From assembly GCF_029962605.1 (NCBI RefSeq), contig NZ_CP124750.1, forward strand, positions 186,001 to 250,000: a DNA stretch of 64,000 bases, written 5' to 3'. The first letter of the stretch is position 1; each line of letters starts with the position of its first letter. A program made the position numbers and the translations under genes. Below, piece after piece: positions 30,924 to 40,058 of this stretch. The notes beneath the pieces are model-generated. The model worked only from the letters and a program-made list of their open reading frames with translations. It was not told the origin of the DNA and made no database searches. This stretch comes from Serratia sarumanii. GTDB lineage: Bacteria > Pseudomonadota > Gammaproteobacteria > Enterobacterales > Enterobacteriaceae.

Positions 30924-30939
30924 AAACATCTGGACGGCT
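30924..30939 (+). promoter_or_regulatory. Possible tandem MetJ boxes before metE
   Basis: Two contiguous 8-mers, AAACATCT and GGACGGCT, match the met box AGACGTCT in 5 and 6 of 8 positions. They lie 18 bases before the metE start, a sensible place for the S-adenosylmethionine-dependent repressor MetJ. No clean MetR palindrome was found, though metR/metE divergence implies one. Confidence 0.5.
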
Positions 30940-30956
30940 AAATGGGGAATATGACG

Positions 30957-33230
30957 ATGGCAATTTTGAATCACACACTGGGTTTTCCTCGCGTTGGGCT
31001 ACGACGTGAGCTGAAAAAAGCTCAGGAAAGCTACTGGGCCGGCAACTCAACGCAGGAAGAGCTGTTGGCGGTTGGCCGCGAGCTGCGCGCTCGTCATTGG
31101 CAACAGCAACAGCAGGCCGGGGTGGATTTGGTGCCGGTCGGCGATTTCGCCTGGTACGATCATGTGTTGACCACCAGCCTGCTGCTGGGCAACGTGCCGG
31201 CGCGCCATCAGAATGCGGGTGGCACGATCGATCTGGACACGCTGTTTCGCATCGGCCGTGGCCGCGCACCGACCGGCGAGCCGGCGGCCGCGGCGGAAAT
31301 GACCAAATGGTTCAACACCAACTATCACTACATGGTGCCCGAATTCCAGCAAGGCCAGCAGTTCAAGCTGGGCTGGACTCAGTTGCTGGACGAAGTGGAC
31401 GAAGCGCTGGCGCTCGGCCATCGCATCAAGCCGGTGCTGCTGGGCCCGGTGACCTATCTGTGGCTGGGTAAGGTGAAGGGCGAGCCGTTCGACCGCCTGT
31501 CGCTGCTGAAAGACATCCTGCCGGTATACCAACAGGTGCTGGCCGAGCTGGCGAAACGCGGCGTCGAGTGGGTGCAAATTGATGAGCCTGCGCTGGTGCT
31601 GGAACTGCCGCAAGCCTGGCTGGATGCGTTCAAACCGGCTTACGACGCGCTGCAGGGGCAGGTGAAGCTGCTGCTGACCACGTATTTCGACAGTGTCGGC
31701 CACAACCTCGATACCGTCCGCACGCTGCCGGTGCAGGGGCTGCATGTCGATCTGGTCGCCGGCCATGACGATATCGCCGCGCTGAGCGCCGCATTGCCGC
31801 AAGACTGGCTGCTGTCGCTGGGGGTAATCAACGGCCGCAACGTCTGGCGCGCCGATCTGAGCCGCTGGTTCGAACGTCTGCAGCCGCTGGTGGGCAGCCG
31901 TCCGCTGTGGATCGGCAGCTCCTGTTCACTGCTGCACAGCCCGATCGATCTGAGCGTGGAAAGCCGTCTGGACGAAGAAGTGAAAAGCTGGTTCGCCTTC
32001 GCGCTGCAAAAATGCGCCGAGCTGGCGCTGTTGAGCTCGGCGCTGAACGCGCCTGACGCGACGAAACGGGCCGAACTGGACGCCTACAGCGCGCCGATCC
32101 GCGCCCGCCGTCAGTCGAGCCGCGTGCACAACCCACAGGTCGAGCGCCGCCTGGCGGCGATCACCGCGCAGGACAGCGAACGCCACAGCGCTTACGCCGA
32201 ACGCGCCAGGGCGCAGCGCGAACGTTTCAACCTGCCGGCCTGGCCGACCACCACCATCGGTTCGTTCCCGCAGACCACCGAGATCCGCGGCCTGCGTCTG
32301 GACTTCAAACAGGGCCGTTTGGACGGCAACAACTACCGCACCAGCATCGGTGAGCACATCAAACAGGCGATCGTCGAGCAGGAGCGCCTCGGGCTGGACG
32401 TGCTGGTGCACGGTGAAGCTGAGCGCAATGACATGGTGGAATATTTCGGCGAGAACCTCGACGGCTTCGTGTTTACCCAGAATGGCTGGGTGCAGAGCTA
32501 CGGCTCCCGCTGCGTGAAGCCGCCGGTCATCATCGGTGACGTCAGCCGCCCGGAAGCCATCACCGTCGAATGGGCCAAATTCGCCCAGTCGCTGACCGAC
32601 AAGCCGGTGAAAGGCATGTTGACCGGGCCGGTGACCATCCTGTGCTGGTCGTTCCCGCGTGAAGACGTGACCCGCGAAGTGATTGCCAAGCAGATTGCGC
32701 TGGCGCTGCGCGATGAGGTGGAAGATCTGGAAAAAGCCGGCATCGGCATCATCCAGATCGACGAACCCGCGCTGCGCGAAGGGCTGCCGCTGCGCCAATC
32801 CGACTGGGCGGCGTACCTGAACTGGGCGGTGGACGCCTTCAAACTGAACGCCGCCGTGGCGCGGGACGACACCCAGATCCACACCCACATGTGTTACTGC
32901 GAGTTCAACGACATCATGGACTCCATCGCCGCGCTGGACGCCGACGTGATCACCATCGAGACCTCGCGTTCCGATATGGATCTGCTGGAAGCCTTCAAAG
33001 AGTTCGAATACCCGAACGAAATCGGGCCGGGCGTCTACGATATCCACTCGCCGAACGTGCCGAGCGTGGAATGGATTGAAGCGCTGCTGCGTAAAGCGGC
33101 GCAGAACATCCCGGCGGAACGCCTGTGGGTTAACCCGGATTGCGGCCTGAAAACCCGCGGCTGGCCGGAAACCCGGCAGTCGCTGGCCAACATGGTATTG
33201 GCGGCACAGCGCCTGCGCGAGCAAGCGTGA
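30957..33230 (+). CDS. metE: Cobalamin-independent methionine synthase MetE
   Basis: Transfers a methyl group from 5-methyl-tetrahydropteroyltri-glutamate to homocysteine in the cytoplasm. The 757 residues (E. coli 753) carry the zinc ligands in [11 protein letters not shown] and [11 protein letters not shown], and the duplicated barrel. ATG 30957 ([14 protein letters not shown]) is placed eight bases after GGGGA; ATGs at 30951 and 30942 are in frame but badly spaced from it. It is transcribed away from metR and ends at a strong terminator. Confidence 0.97.
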   Translation: MAILNHTLGFPRVGLRRELKKAQESYWAGNSTQEELLAVGRELRARHWQQQQQAGVDLVPVGDFAWYDHVLTTSLLLGNVPARHQNAGGTIDLDTLFRIGRGRAPTGEPAAAAEMTKWFNTNYHYMVPEFQQGQQFKLGWTQLLDEVDEALALGHRIKPVLLGPVTYLWLGKVKGEPFDRLSLLKDILPVYQQVLAELAKRGVEWVQIDEPALVLELPQAWLDAFKPAYDALQGQVKLLLTTYFDSVGHNLDTVRTLPVQGLHVDLVAGHDDIAALSAALPQDWLLSLGVINGRNVWRADLSRWFERLQPLVGSRPLWIGSSCSLLHSPIDLSVESRLDEEVKSWFAFALQKCAELALLSSALNAPDATKRAELDAYSAPIRARRQSSRVHNPQVERRLAAITAQDSERHSAYAERARAQRERFNLPAWPTTTIGSFPQTTEIRGLRLDFKQGRLDGNNYRTSIGEHIKQAIVEQERLGLDVLVHGEAERNDMVEYFGENLDGFVFTQNGWVQSYGSRCVKPPVIIGDVSRPEAITVEWAKFAQSLTDKPVKGMLTGPVTILCWSFPREDVTREVIAKQIALALRDEVEDLEKAGIGIIQIDEPALREGLPLRQSDWAAYLNWAVDAFKLNAAVARDDTQIHTHMCYCEFNDIMDSIAALDADVITIETSRSDMDLLEAFKEFEYPNEIGPGVYDIHSPNVPSVEWIEALLRKAAQNIPAERLWVNPDCGLKTRGWPETRQSLANMVLAAQRLREQA

Positions 33231-33280
33231 TGCCGTGCGGCGGATAAACCGCCGCTTATAGATTTACTGGTGTGATGATT

Positions 33281-33302
33281 GGGCGCTTCGGCGCCCTTTT
33301 TT
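33281..33302 (+). terminator. Rho-independent terminator of metE
   Basis: 6-bp stem GGGCGC/GCGCCC closed by a stable TTCG loop (33281-33296), followed by six T residues. Confidence 0.93.
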
Positions 33303-33314
33303 ATGCGAGGGAAA

Positions 33315-34142
33315 TTATTTGACGCCGTGCTGGGCAAACCACGCCAGCATGCGCTGCCAGCCGTCCTCCGCCGCTTCGGCGTTGTAGCTGGGACGATAAT
33401 CGGCGTTGAATGCATGCCCGACCTCGGGATACACCACGATTTCGGCCTCGGCGTTGGCGGCGCGGATCGCCTGACGCATGGTTTCCACCGTCTCCAGCGG
33501 GATGCCGCTGTCCTGCCCGCCATACAGCCCCAGCACCGGCGCCGACAGGTGGGTGGCGACGTCGACCGGCTGCTTCGGTGAATTCAGCGTTTTCTCGCCG
33601 ACCAGTTTGCCGTACCAGGCGACCGCCGCCTTCAACTGCGGGTTGTGCGCCGCGTACAGCCAGGTGATGCGGCCACCCCAGCAGAAACCGGTGATCGCCA
33701 GCTTGCCGGCGTCGCCGCCGTGGCGGATAGCCCAGTGCGCGGCGTGATCCAGATCCGACAGCACCTGACGATCCGGCACCTTGGTGACCAACTGCTGGAA
33801 CAGCTCGCCGATATCGGCGTAGTCGTTGGCGTCGCCCTGGCGGAAATAGAGCTCGGGCGCGATCGCCAGATAGCCCTGCTTGGCCAGGCGGCGGCACAGA
33901 TCCTGAATATGTTCATGAACGCCGAAGATTTCCTGCACCACCAGCACGATGGGGAAAGGGCCGCTCTGGTCGGCGGGTTTGGCGACGTAGGCCGGCAGCG
34001 CATCGCCTTGGGAAGGGATGGTCGTTTGCCCGGCGTGAATGCCCTGTTCGTCGGTGATAATCGCGGAGGCGGCCAATGGCGCGGCGGCCGGGGCGAATCC
34101 CCCCTGAGCCTGTTCTAATGTCATCACATGTTCGGTTTTCAT
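33315..34142 (-). CDS. ysgA: Dienelactone hydrolase family protein YsgA
   Basis: Alpha/beta-hydrolase of 275 residues with the nucleophile elbow GFCWGG (cysteine nucleophile), an acid in YGGQDSGIP and a histidine in VGHAFNADYRP, the DLH triad order. It matches E. coli YsgA, located between metE and udp as here. The true substrate is unknown. It is divergent from udp across a 488-base regulatory region. Confidence 0.9.
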   Translation of the reverse strand: MKTEHVMTLEQAQGGFAPAAAPLAASAIITDEQGIHAGQTTIPSQGDALPAYVAKPADQSGPFPIVLVVQEIFGVHEHIQDLCRRLAKQGYLAIAPELYFRQGDANDYADIGELFQQLVTKVPDRQVLSDLDHAAHWAIRHGGDAGKLAITGFCWGGRITWLYAAHNPQLKAAVAWYGKLVGEKTLNSPKQPVDVATHLSAPVLGLYGGQDSGIPLETVETMRQAIRAANAEAEIVVYPEVGHAFNADYRPSYNAEAAEDGWQRMLAWFAQHGVK

Positions 34143-34490
34143 TGCGGTCTCCGTGCAATAGAAAAAAGCGCTGAGATTAACTATAGGAAAGATTACCCAT
34201 TATTGGCGCTGCATGGCGCACTTTCGGACAAGTCGATAAAAAACGGCTAATTATCTGGCTTTGCGGCATTTTTAAGCGCTTTTTATCATGTTATTACGCG
34301 TTTTGCCCCGCGTAAGTGCCATAAGGTGCGTTAGAGGGCTTTTTTGTCCCTAAGCAACCGATAAGTTGGGGTTATTTCGGATTGATGAGCTAAATAGTTT
34401 CAGCCGGCAACCAACGGGCGAGGAGCAGCCGAGTTTGTCGGCTAGACTGAGGTTTAGCGGCGCGTTCTGGATGCGTCATAGTTCTTTTTT

Positions 34491-34506
34491 TGTGATAAAA
34501 ATCACA
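34491..34506 (+). promoter_or_regulatory. Distal CRP site of udp
   Basis: TGTGATAAAAATCACA is a perfect TGTGA-N6-TCACA CRP palindrome, with its centre 52 bases upstream of the proximal site. With the start of transcription inferred near 34592, it is centred near -93.5. Confidence 0.85.
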
Positions 34507-34542
34507 AAAAATATGTAGCATGTAATTTGTTTCTCTTTTCAT

Positions 34543-34585
34543 AGTGATTGTCGTCACGAAATTAAGCGGCGATTTTCAGTAGAGT
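34543..34585 (+). promoter_or_regulatory. Proximal CRP site and -10 of the udp promoter
   Basis: AGTGA-N6-TCACG (34543-34558) is centred about 41.5 bases before the expected start. TAGAGT (34580-34585) is the likely -10. CRP at -41.5 and -93.5 is the deoP2/udp geometry in which CytR binds between two CRP dimers, so cAMP-CRP activation and CytR anti-activation are predicted. The upstream part of the gap (34143-34490) holds no gene I can support. Confidence 0.75.
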
Positions 34586-34630
34586 ACTTTTTTGTTCCTC
34601 CCAATAAACATGATCCATGAGGAGTCTCGT

Positions 34631-35392
34631 ATGTCTCAGTCTGACGTTTTTCATCTCGGCCTCACCAAGAACGATTTACAAGGGGCTCAGCTTGCCATCG
34701 TGCCGGGCGATCCGCAGCGCGTAGAGAAGATTGCCAAGCTGATGGAAAATCCGGTGCATCTGGCCTCCCATCGTGAATTCACTACCTGGCGCGCGGAGCT
34801 GGACGGCAAGGCGGTGATCGTCTGCTCCACCGGTATCGGCGGCCCGTCTACCTCTATCGCGGTGGAAGAGCTGGCGCAGCTGGGCATTCGCACCTTCCTG
34901 CGCATCGGCACCACCGGCGCCATTCAGGCGAACATCAACGTCGGTGACGTGCTGGTCACCACGGCGGCGGTACGCCTCGACGGCGCCAGCCTGCACTTCG
35001 CGCCGATGGAGTTCCCGGCAGTCGCTGACTTCGCCTGCACCACCGCGCTGGTGGAAGCGGCCAAGGCCAGCGGCGCCACCACGCACATCGGCGTGACCGC
35101 CTCTTCCGATACCTTCTATCCGGGCCAGGAGCGTTACGACACTTACTCCGGCCGTGTGGTCAGCCGCTTCAAAGGCTCGATGGAAGAATGGCAGGCGATG
35201 GGCGTGATGAACTATGAAATGGAATCCGCCACGCTGCTGACCATGTGCGCCAGCCAGGGCCTGCGCGCCGGCATGGTGGCCGGTGTGATCGTCAACCGCA
35301 CCCAGCAAGAGATCCCGAACGCCGAGACCATGAAAAACACCGAAAGCAAAGCGGTGCAGATCGTGGTGGACGCCGCCCGCCGCCTGCTGTAA
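34631..35392 (+). CDS. udp: Uridine phosphorylase Udp
   Basis: Cytoplasmic enzyme converting uridine and phosphate to uracil and ribose-1-phosphate in pyrimidine salvage. The 253 residues are the same length as in E. coli, with [20 protein letters not shown] at the start, [14 protein letters not shown] for phosphate and [10 protein letters not shown] for ribose binding. ATG 34631 follows AGGAG (34620-34624). A strong terminator follows. Confidence 0.98.
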   Translation: MSQSDVFHLGLTKNDLQGAQLAIVPGDPQRVEKIAKLMENPVHLASHREFTTWRAELDGKAVIVCSTGIGGPSTSIAVEELAQLGIRTFLRIGTTGAIQANINVGDVLVTTAAVRLDGASLHFAPMEFPAVADFACTTALVEAAKASGATTHIGVTASSDTFYPGQERYDTYSGRVVSRFKGSMEEWQAMGVMNYEMESATLLTMCASQGLRAGMVAGVIVNRTQQEIPNAETMKNTESKAVQIVVDAARRLL

Positions 35393-35405
35393 TCGCCTTT
35401 CCCCC

Positions 35406-35431
35406 ACGGGCCGCCGACGCGGCCCGTTTTT
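35406..35431 (+). terminator. Rho-independent terminator of udp
   Basis: Perfect 9-bp stem (35406-35414 with 35419-35427), 4-base loop and T5. Confidence 0.93.
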
Positions 35432-35521
35432 CCATTCGCGGCGAATCTGTTACGGTGATACTCCTCAGCGCTGCGCCGATGGCCGCCGCGCGTTGTCATA
35501 ACAAAAACAACGAGGACGTTT

Positions 35522-36304
35522 ATGACCGCCCAGATCCTGCTTCATCCTTCGCTCGCGCCGCTCGACGGCGGCATCAATTTCCGCGACTTCGGCGGCAACG
35601 GCGTGGCCGACGGGCGCCGCATCAAGCGCGGCCTGCTGTTCCGCTCCGGTTCCCTCGAGCGGCTGACGGAAAACGACTGCGCCTTTCTCGCCGGCGTGCC
35701 GGTGCGCTCGGTGCTGGACTACCGTGATGCCGACGAGGTGCAGGCCAAGCCGGATATTCTGTGGAGTGGTGCCGACTATCACCACGTGCCGGCCAACCCG
35801 CTGAGCAGCGAAGTCAACGCCAACCTGGAGAAGCTCACCAACGAGACGCTGGCCGCCTTCGACGCCCGGGCGTTCATGCTGGAGCTGTATCGCCGCCTGC
35901 CGTTCGGCAATGCGGCCTATCAGCGGCTGGCGCAGCTGTTGAGCAATCCTGGCGGCGGCGCCATCGTGCAGCACTGCGCGGTCGGCAAGGATCGCACCGG
36001 GGTCGGTTCGGCACTGGTGCTGTTCGCGCTGGGGGCCGACGAAGCGACGGTGCTGGAAGACTATCTGCTGACCGAAACCACGCTGGCCACTTTCCGCGAG
36101 CAGATGCTGGATCAACTGTCTATCAAGCTGAATGCGGCGGCGCTGGAGCAATTCGCCTACGTGCTCAGCGCGCGCGAGGAGTTCCTGATGACGGCGTTGG
36201 GCTGCATCCGTCAGCAATACGGTTCCACCGACCGCTGGCTGGAAGCGGAATACGGCCTGGGCGCAGCCCAGCGCGAAGCGCTGCAGGCGTTCTACCTCGA
36301 GTAA
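35522..36304 (+). CDS. Tyrosine-protein phosphatase family protein (Y_phosphatase3 type)
   Basis: Product of 260 residues with the CX5R signature HCAVGKDRTG (Cys152, Arg158) and the family opening DGGINFRDFGGNGVADGRRIKRGLLFRSGSLERL split over two strands. Members hydrolyse phosphotyrosine and, in some cases, phosphoinositides. No signal peptide is visible, so a cytoplasmic place is likely. It is not part of E. coli's udp-rmuC region; the substrate is unknown. Confidence 0.87.
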   Translation: MTAQILLHPSLAPLDGGINFRDFGGNGVADGRRIKRGLLFRSGSLERLTENDCAFLAGVPVRSVLDYRDADEVQAKPDILWSGADYHHVPANPLSSEVNANLEKLTNETLAAFDARAFMLELYRRLPFGNAAYQRLAQLLSNPGGGAIVQHCAVGKDRTGVGSALVLFALGADEATVLEDYLLTETTLATFREQMLDQLSIKLNAAALEQFAYVLSAREEFLMTALGCIRQQYGSTDRWLEAEYGLGAAQREALQAFYLE

Positions 36305-36383
36305 ATCGCCGCGCGTTTAGCCGGGGTTTAACTCGCCCCGGCCTATCCTAGGCGGCGAATTATCGCGTATCAGGAGCCCCGCA

Positions 36384-36914
36384 TTGAGCCTCAATGACGT
36401 TATCAACTGGGTCAGCGACGTCGTGCGTCAGCACGAAGGCTGGGCCATTCCCATCATCTTCTTCCTGGCGTTCGGCGAGTCGCTGGCGTTTTTGTCGCTG
36501 CTGCTGCCGGCCACGGTGATCCTGCTGGCGCTGGGCGCGCTGATCGGCGAAAGCGGCATCGCCTTTTGGCCGATTTGGGCCGCCGCCGCCGTCGGGGCGT
36601 TTTTCGGCGACTGGCTCTCTTACTGGATCGGCTATCACTATCAGGATCGCGTGGCCCATATGTGGCCGCTGTCGCGCAATCCGCAGCTGCTGGTGCGCGG
36701 CCACGCGTTCTTTGAACGCTGGGGCGTGCTGGGCATTTTCATCGGCCGCTTCTTCGGCCCGCTGCGCGCCGTGGTGCCGCTGGTGGGCGGCATTTGCGGC
36801 ATGCCGCAGCGTTATTTCCAGTTAGCCAACGTCACGTCGGCGATGATCTGGGCGTTCGGCATTCTGGCGCCGGGGGCATTCGGCATCAAGTGGCTCAGCC
36901 AGTGGCTGGGCTGA
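36384..36914 (+). CDS. DedA family membrane protein
   Basis: Inner-membrane protein of 176 residues with the DedA core: FGESLAFLSLLLPATVILLALGAL, GAFFGDWLSYWIGY and the RFFGPLRAVVPLVGG motif with its conserved arginines. DedA proteins help recycle undecaprenyl phosphate or flip phospholipids. I read a TTG start at 36384 because AGGAG (36372-36376) sits seven bases before it. Not found between udp and rmuC in E. coli. Confidence 0.86.
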   Translation: MSLNDVINWVSDVVRQHEGWAIPIIFFLAFGESLAFLSLLLPATVILLALGALIGESGIAFWPIWAAAAVGAFFGDWLSYWIGYHYQDRVAHMWPLSRNPQLLVRGHAFFERWGVLGIFIGRFFGPLRAVVPLVGGICGMPQRYFQLANVTSAMIWAFGILAPGAFGIKWLSQWLG

Positions 36915-37054
36915 TTTCTCGCTAAATTGCGCAGCGCCGCGCAATATTGTGCTCGGCGGGCAAAATCAGGCTGGACATCCATACAGCCTCCCCTTAACGT
37001 GACGGGCAATGGGCGTGCGAAACGCCGGAACGGCAAGGTGCAACAGGAGGCAGG

Positions 37055-38602
37055 GTGGATACCAGTCTGATTTATGGGATTGGCGGTGTCGCGATCGGCA
37101 TGCTGTTGGGGTGGCTGATCGCCAGTCTGCGGGTGCAGCAGGCGAATGCGCAACATGAAACTGAACTGCGGTTGCTGGAGCAAGCGTTGCAGCAGGCGCA
37201 GCAGGAAACGGCGGCGCGGCAAGAGGCTCTGCAGCGCCACGAGCAACAGCTGCGGCAGAGCGAGCTGGAGCTACGCAACCTGCACAGCCAGTTGGCGGCC
37301 GGGCATGAAAAGCTGCAACAGCTCAACCATTGGCGCAACGAATGTGAACTGCTTAATCAGGAGCTGCGCGCCCAGCGCGAGGTCAACAGCGCGCAGGAGG
37401 CCGAGCTGCGCGAAGTCACCATCCGTCTGGAAGAGACGCGCATGGCGGCGGAAGAGAAGCAGCGCCTGCTTATCAACAGCGAACAGCGCCTCACCACCCA
37501 GTTTGAAAACCTCGCCAACCGCATTTTTGAACACAGCGGCCGCAAGGTGGACGAGCAAAATAAGCAAAGCTTGGATCGGTTGCTGCTGCCGCTGCGTGAA
37601 CAGCTGGACGGGTTCCGCCGGCAGGTGCAGGACAGTTTTGGTCAGGAAGCGCGGGAGCGCCACACGCTAACGCACGAGATACGCAATCTGCAGCAGTTGA
37701 ACGCGCAGATGGCGCGGGAAGCCATCAACCTCACCAAGGCGCTCAAAGGCGACAACAAGACGCAGGGCAACTGGGGCGAGGTGGTGCTGAGCCGGGTGCT
37801 GGAGGCTTCCGGCCTGCGCGAAGGACACGAGTATGAAACGCAGGTCAACGTGCGGGTGGATCACCAGAGCCGCATGCAGCCCGATGTGATCGTGCGCCTG
37901 CCGCAGGGCAAGGACGTGGTGATCGACGCCAAGATGTCGCTGATCGCCTACGAGCGCTATTTCAACGGTGAAGACGAGGTGGAGCGCGAAGCGGCGCTGA
38001 GCGAACATATCGCCTCGCTGCGCGGCCACATTCGCATGCTGGGCCGCAAGGACTATCAGCAGCTGCCGGGGCTGCGCTCGTTGGACTATGTGCTGATGTT
38101 CATTCCGGTCGAGCCCGCCTTCCTGCTGGCTATCGATCGCGAACCGGAGCTGATCAGCGAAGCGCTCAAGCACAACATCATGCTGGTCAGCCCGACCACG
38201 TTGCTGGTGGCGCTGCGCACCATCACCAACCTGTGGCGCTATGAGCATCAAAGCCAGAACGCGCAGCGCATCGCCGATCGCGCGGCGAAACTGTATGACA
38301 AGATGCGGCTGTTCGTGGACGATATGTCCGCGCTGGGGCAGAGCCTGGACAAGGCGCAGGGCAGTTATCGTCAGGCGATGAACAAACTGAGTGAAGGCCG
38401 TGGTAATCTTATCGGCCAAATTGAAGGTTTCCGCGCGCTGGGGGTTGAGGTCAAACGGCCGATAAACCCGCTGCTGGCGCAGCAAGCCGGCGCGCAACAC
38501 GATGAAGCGGAAGAGGCGAACGACGACGATGTCGCCGCGCTGCCGCAGACGAAAGACGATGACGATACTGCCGGGGAACCGGGCTTCGTTTCGCACGGCT
38601 GA
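37055..38602 (+). CDS. rmuC: RmuC family protein (recombination limiting)
   Basis: Product of 515 residues with an N-terminal membrane segment, a long Gln/Glu coiled coil (about 30-200), and a conserved C-terminal nuclease-like domain including TQGNWGEVVLSRVLEASGL and VVIDAKMSLIAYERY. RmuC limits inversion at short inverted repeats in E. coli; its biochemistry is unproven. A GTG start at 37055 is supported by AGGAGG just upstream. The C-tail (about 470 onward) is acidic and poorly conserved. It precedes ubiE, as in E. coli. Confidence 0.94.
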   Translation: MDTSLIYGIGGVAIGMLLGWLIASLRVQQANAQHETELRLLEQALQQAQQETAARQEALQRHEQQLRQSELELRNLHSQLAAGHEKLQQLNHWRNECELLNQELRAQREVNSAQEAELREVTIRLEETRMAAEEKQRLLINSEQRLTTQFENLANRIFEHSGRKVDEQNKQSLDRLLLPLREQLDGFRRQVQDSFGQEARERHTLTHEIRNLQQLNAQMAREAINLTKALKGDNKTQGNWGEVVLSRVLEASGLREGHEYETQVNVRVDHQSRMQPDVIVRLPQGKDVVIDAKMSLIAYERYFNGEDEVEREAALSEHIASLRGHIRMLGRKDYQQLPGLRSLDYVLMFIPVEPAFLLAIDREPELISEALKHNIMLVSPTTLLVALRTITNLWRYEHQSQNAQRIADRAAKLYDKMRLFVDDMSALGQSLDKAQGSYRQAMNKLSEGRGNLIGQIEGFRALGVEVKRPINPLLAQQAGAQHDEAEEANDDDVAALPQTKDDDDTAGEPGFVSHG

Positions 38603-38680
38603 GGCCGTGGCGAGGTGGGGTATTCTCCGAGCTTCTGGTACACTCATCCACACAAAATTGACTGAATAGCAGGCAGGACA

Positions 38681-39436
38681 ATGGCAGATCAACCGCAGGA
38701 AACCACCGATTTCGGTTTTCGCACCGTCGCTAGAGACGAAAAACAGGCCATGGTGGCGGACGTTTTTCATTCGGTAGCGGCAAAGTATGACGTGATGAAC
38801 GACCTGATGTCGTTCGGCATCCACCGTATCTGGAAGCGTTTCACCATTGACTGCAGCGGCGTGCGCCGCGGGCAGCGCGTGCTGGATCTGGCCGGCGGTA
38901 CCGGCGACCTGGCCGCCAAGTTCTCCCGCATGGTCGGCGAGCAGGGGCAGGTGGTGCTGGCGGACATCAACGATTCGATGCTGAAGATGGGACGCGAGAA
39001 GCTGCGCGATCGCGGCATCGTCGGCAACATCAATTACGTGCAGGCCAACGCCGAAGCGCTGCCGTTCCCGGACAATTACTTCGATTGCATCACCATCTCC
39101 TTTGGCCTGCGCAACGTCACCGACAAAGACAAAGCGCTGCGCTCGATGTTCCGCGTGCTCAAGCCGGGCGGCCGCCTGCTGGTGCTGGAATTCTCCAAGC
39201 CGCTGCTGGCGCCGTTGAGCAAGGCTTACGATGCCTACTCCTTCCACGTGCTGCCGAAGATCGGCGAGCTGGTGGTGAAAGATCCGGACAGCTACCGCTA
39301 CCTGGCGGAATCGATCCGCATGCACCCCGATCAGGAAACCCTGAAGGGCATGATGGGCAACGCCGGTTTTGAAAACGTCACCTATTTCAACCTGACCGGT
39401 GGGATTGTCGCCCTGCATCGCGGCTTCAAGTTCTGA
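38681..39436 (+). CDS. ubiE: Ubiquinone/menaquinone C-methyltransferase UbiE
   Basis: SAM-dependent C-methyltransferase for both quinones (demethylmenaquinone and 2-octaprenyl-6-methoxy-benzoquinol). The 251 residues are the E. coli length and carry the SAM motif [12 protein letters not shown] and [13 protein letters not shown]. First gene of the ubiE-ubiJ-ubiB unit; the ubiJ start lies 13 bases after its stop. Confidence 0.98.
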   Translation: MADQPQETTDFGFRTVARDEKQAMVADVFHSVAAKYDVMNDLMSFGIHRIWKRFTIDCSGVRRGQRVLDLAGGTGDLAAKFSRMVGEQGQVVLADINDSMLKMGREKLRDRGIVGNINYVQANAEALPFPDNYFDCITISFGLRNVTDKDKALRSMFRVLKPGGRLLVLEFSKPLLAPLSKAYDAYSFHVLPKIGELVVKDPDSYRYLAESIRMHPDQETLKGMMGNAGFENVTYFNLTGGIVALHRGFKF

Positions 39437-39449
39437 GAGGGAGATGCCG

Positions 39450-40058
39450 ATGCTGTTTACCCCTCTGCTGACCGCTGCGCTGGAAACCTCGCTGAATAAC
39501 CTGCTGTTTCGCGATCGCAGCATGAAAGCCGCTCGCCAACGCCTGGCGGGCAAGGTGCTGCGCATCGAACTGGAAGAGCTGGCTTCACCGCTGGTGCTGG
39601 TGTTCAGCGAACTGCGCGTGGACGTGCTGGGGCAGTCCGAAGACAGCGCCGATTGCACGGTGCGCAGCCGCATTCCCGCCTTACTGAAGCTGCGCGATCG
39701 CCAGCAGTTGCCGGTGCTGATGCGCAGCGGCGAATTGACGGTGGAAGGCGATATTCAGGTGGTGCAACAGCTGGTTGGCCTGCTCGATCTGGCGGAGTGG
39801 GATCCGGCGGAGTGGCTGGCGCCTTACATCGGCGATATCGCCGCCCAGGGCATTACGCAGGCGCTGGGAAAAGGCGCCTCGCTGCTGAAAGCCGGCTTTA
39901 TGCGCCGGCAGCAGGACATGGCGGAGACGTTGACGGAAGAGTGGCGCCTGGCGCCGGGGCCGCTGGAAGTGGTGTGGTTCAACGAAGAAGTTGATGCTCT
40001 CGCCCGCAGCGCGGAAGCGCTGTTTGCCCGCATGGACAAGTTGGAGGGCAAGCGATGA
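39450..40058 (+). CDS. ubiJ: Ubiquinone biosynthesis accessory factor UbiJ
   Basis: SCP2-fold lipid-binding factor required for aerobic ubiquinone synthesis, part of the soluble Ubi complex with UbiK. The 202 residues (E. coli 201) include [26 protein letters not shown] (broken by variation) and [19 protein letters not shown] 39450 is preferred over ATG 39444, since GGAG ends six bases before the former. It overlaps ubiB by four bases. Confidence 0.92.
   Translation: MLFTPLLTAALETSLNNLLFRDRSMKAARQRLAGKVLRIELEELASPLVLVFSELRVDVLGQSEDSADCTVRSRIPALLKLRDRQQLPVLMRSGELTVEGDIQVVQQLVGLLDLAEWDPAEWLAPYIGDIAAQGITQALGKGASLLKAGFMRRQQDMAETLTEEWRLAPGPLEVVWFNEEVDALARSAEALFARMDKLEGKR

Noticed and set aside
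31926..33224. 432-codon open frame antisense to metE
   Set aside because: Shadow of a highly conserved gene in GC-rich DNA; the His/Val/Arg-rich composition is typical of such frames.
37667..39673. Very long open frame (668 codons) antisense to rmuC, ubiE and ubiJ
   Set aside because: It crosses several well-supported genes, its composition is that of a GC-rich shadow frame, and it has no ribosome site or recognisable domain.
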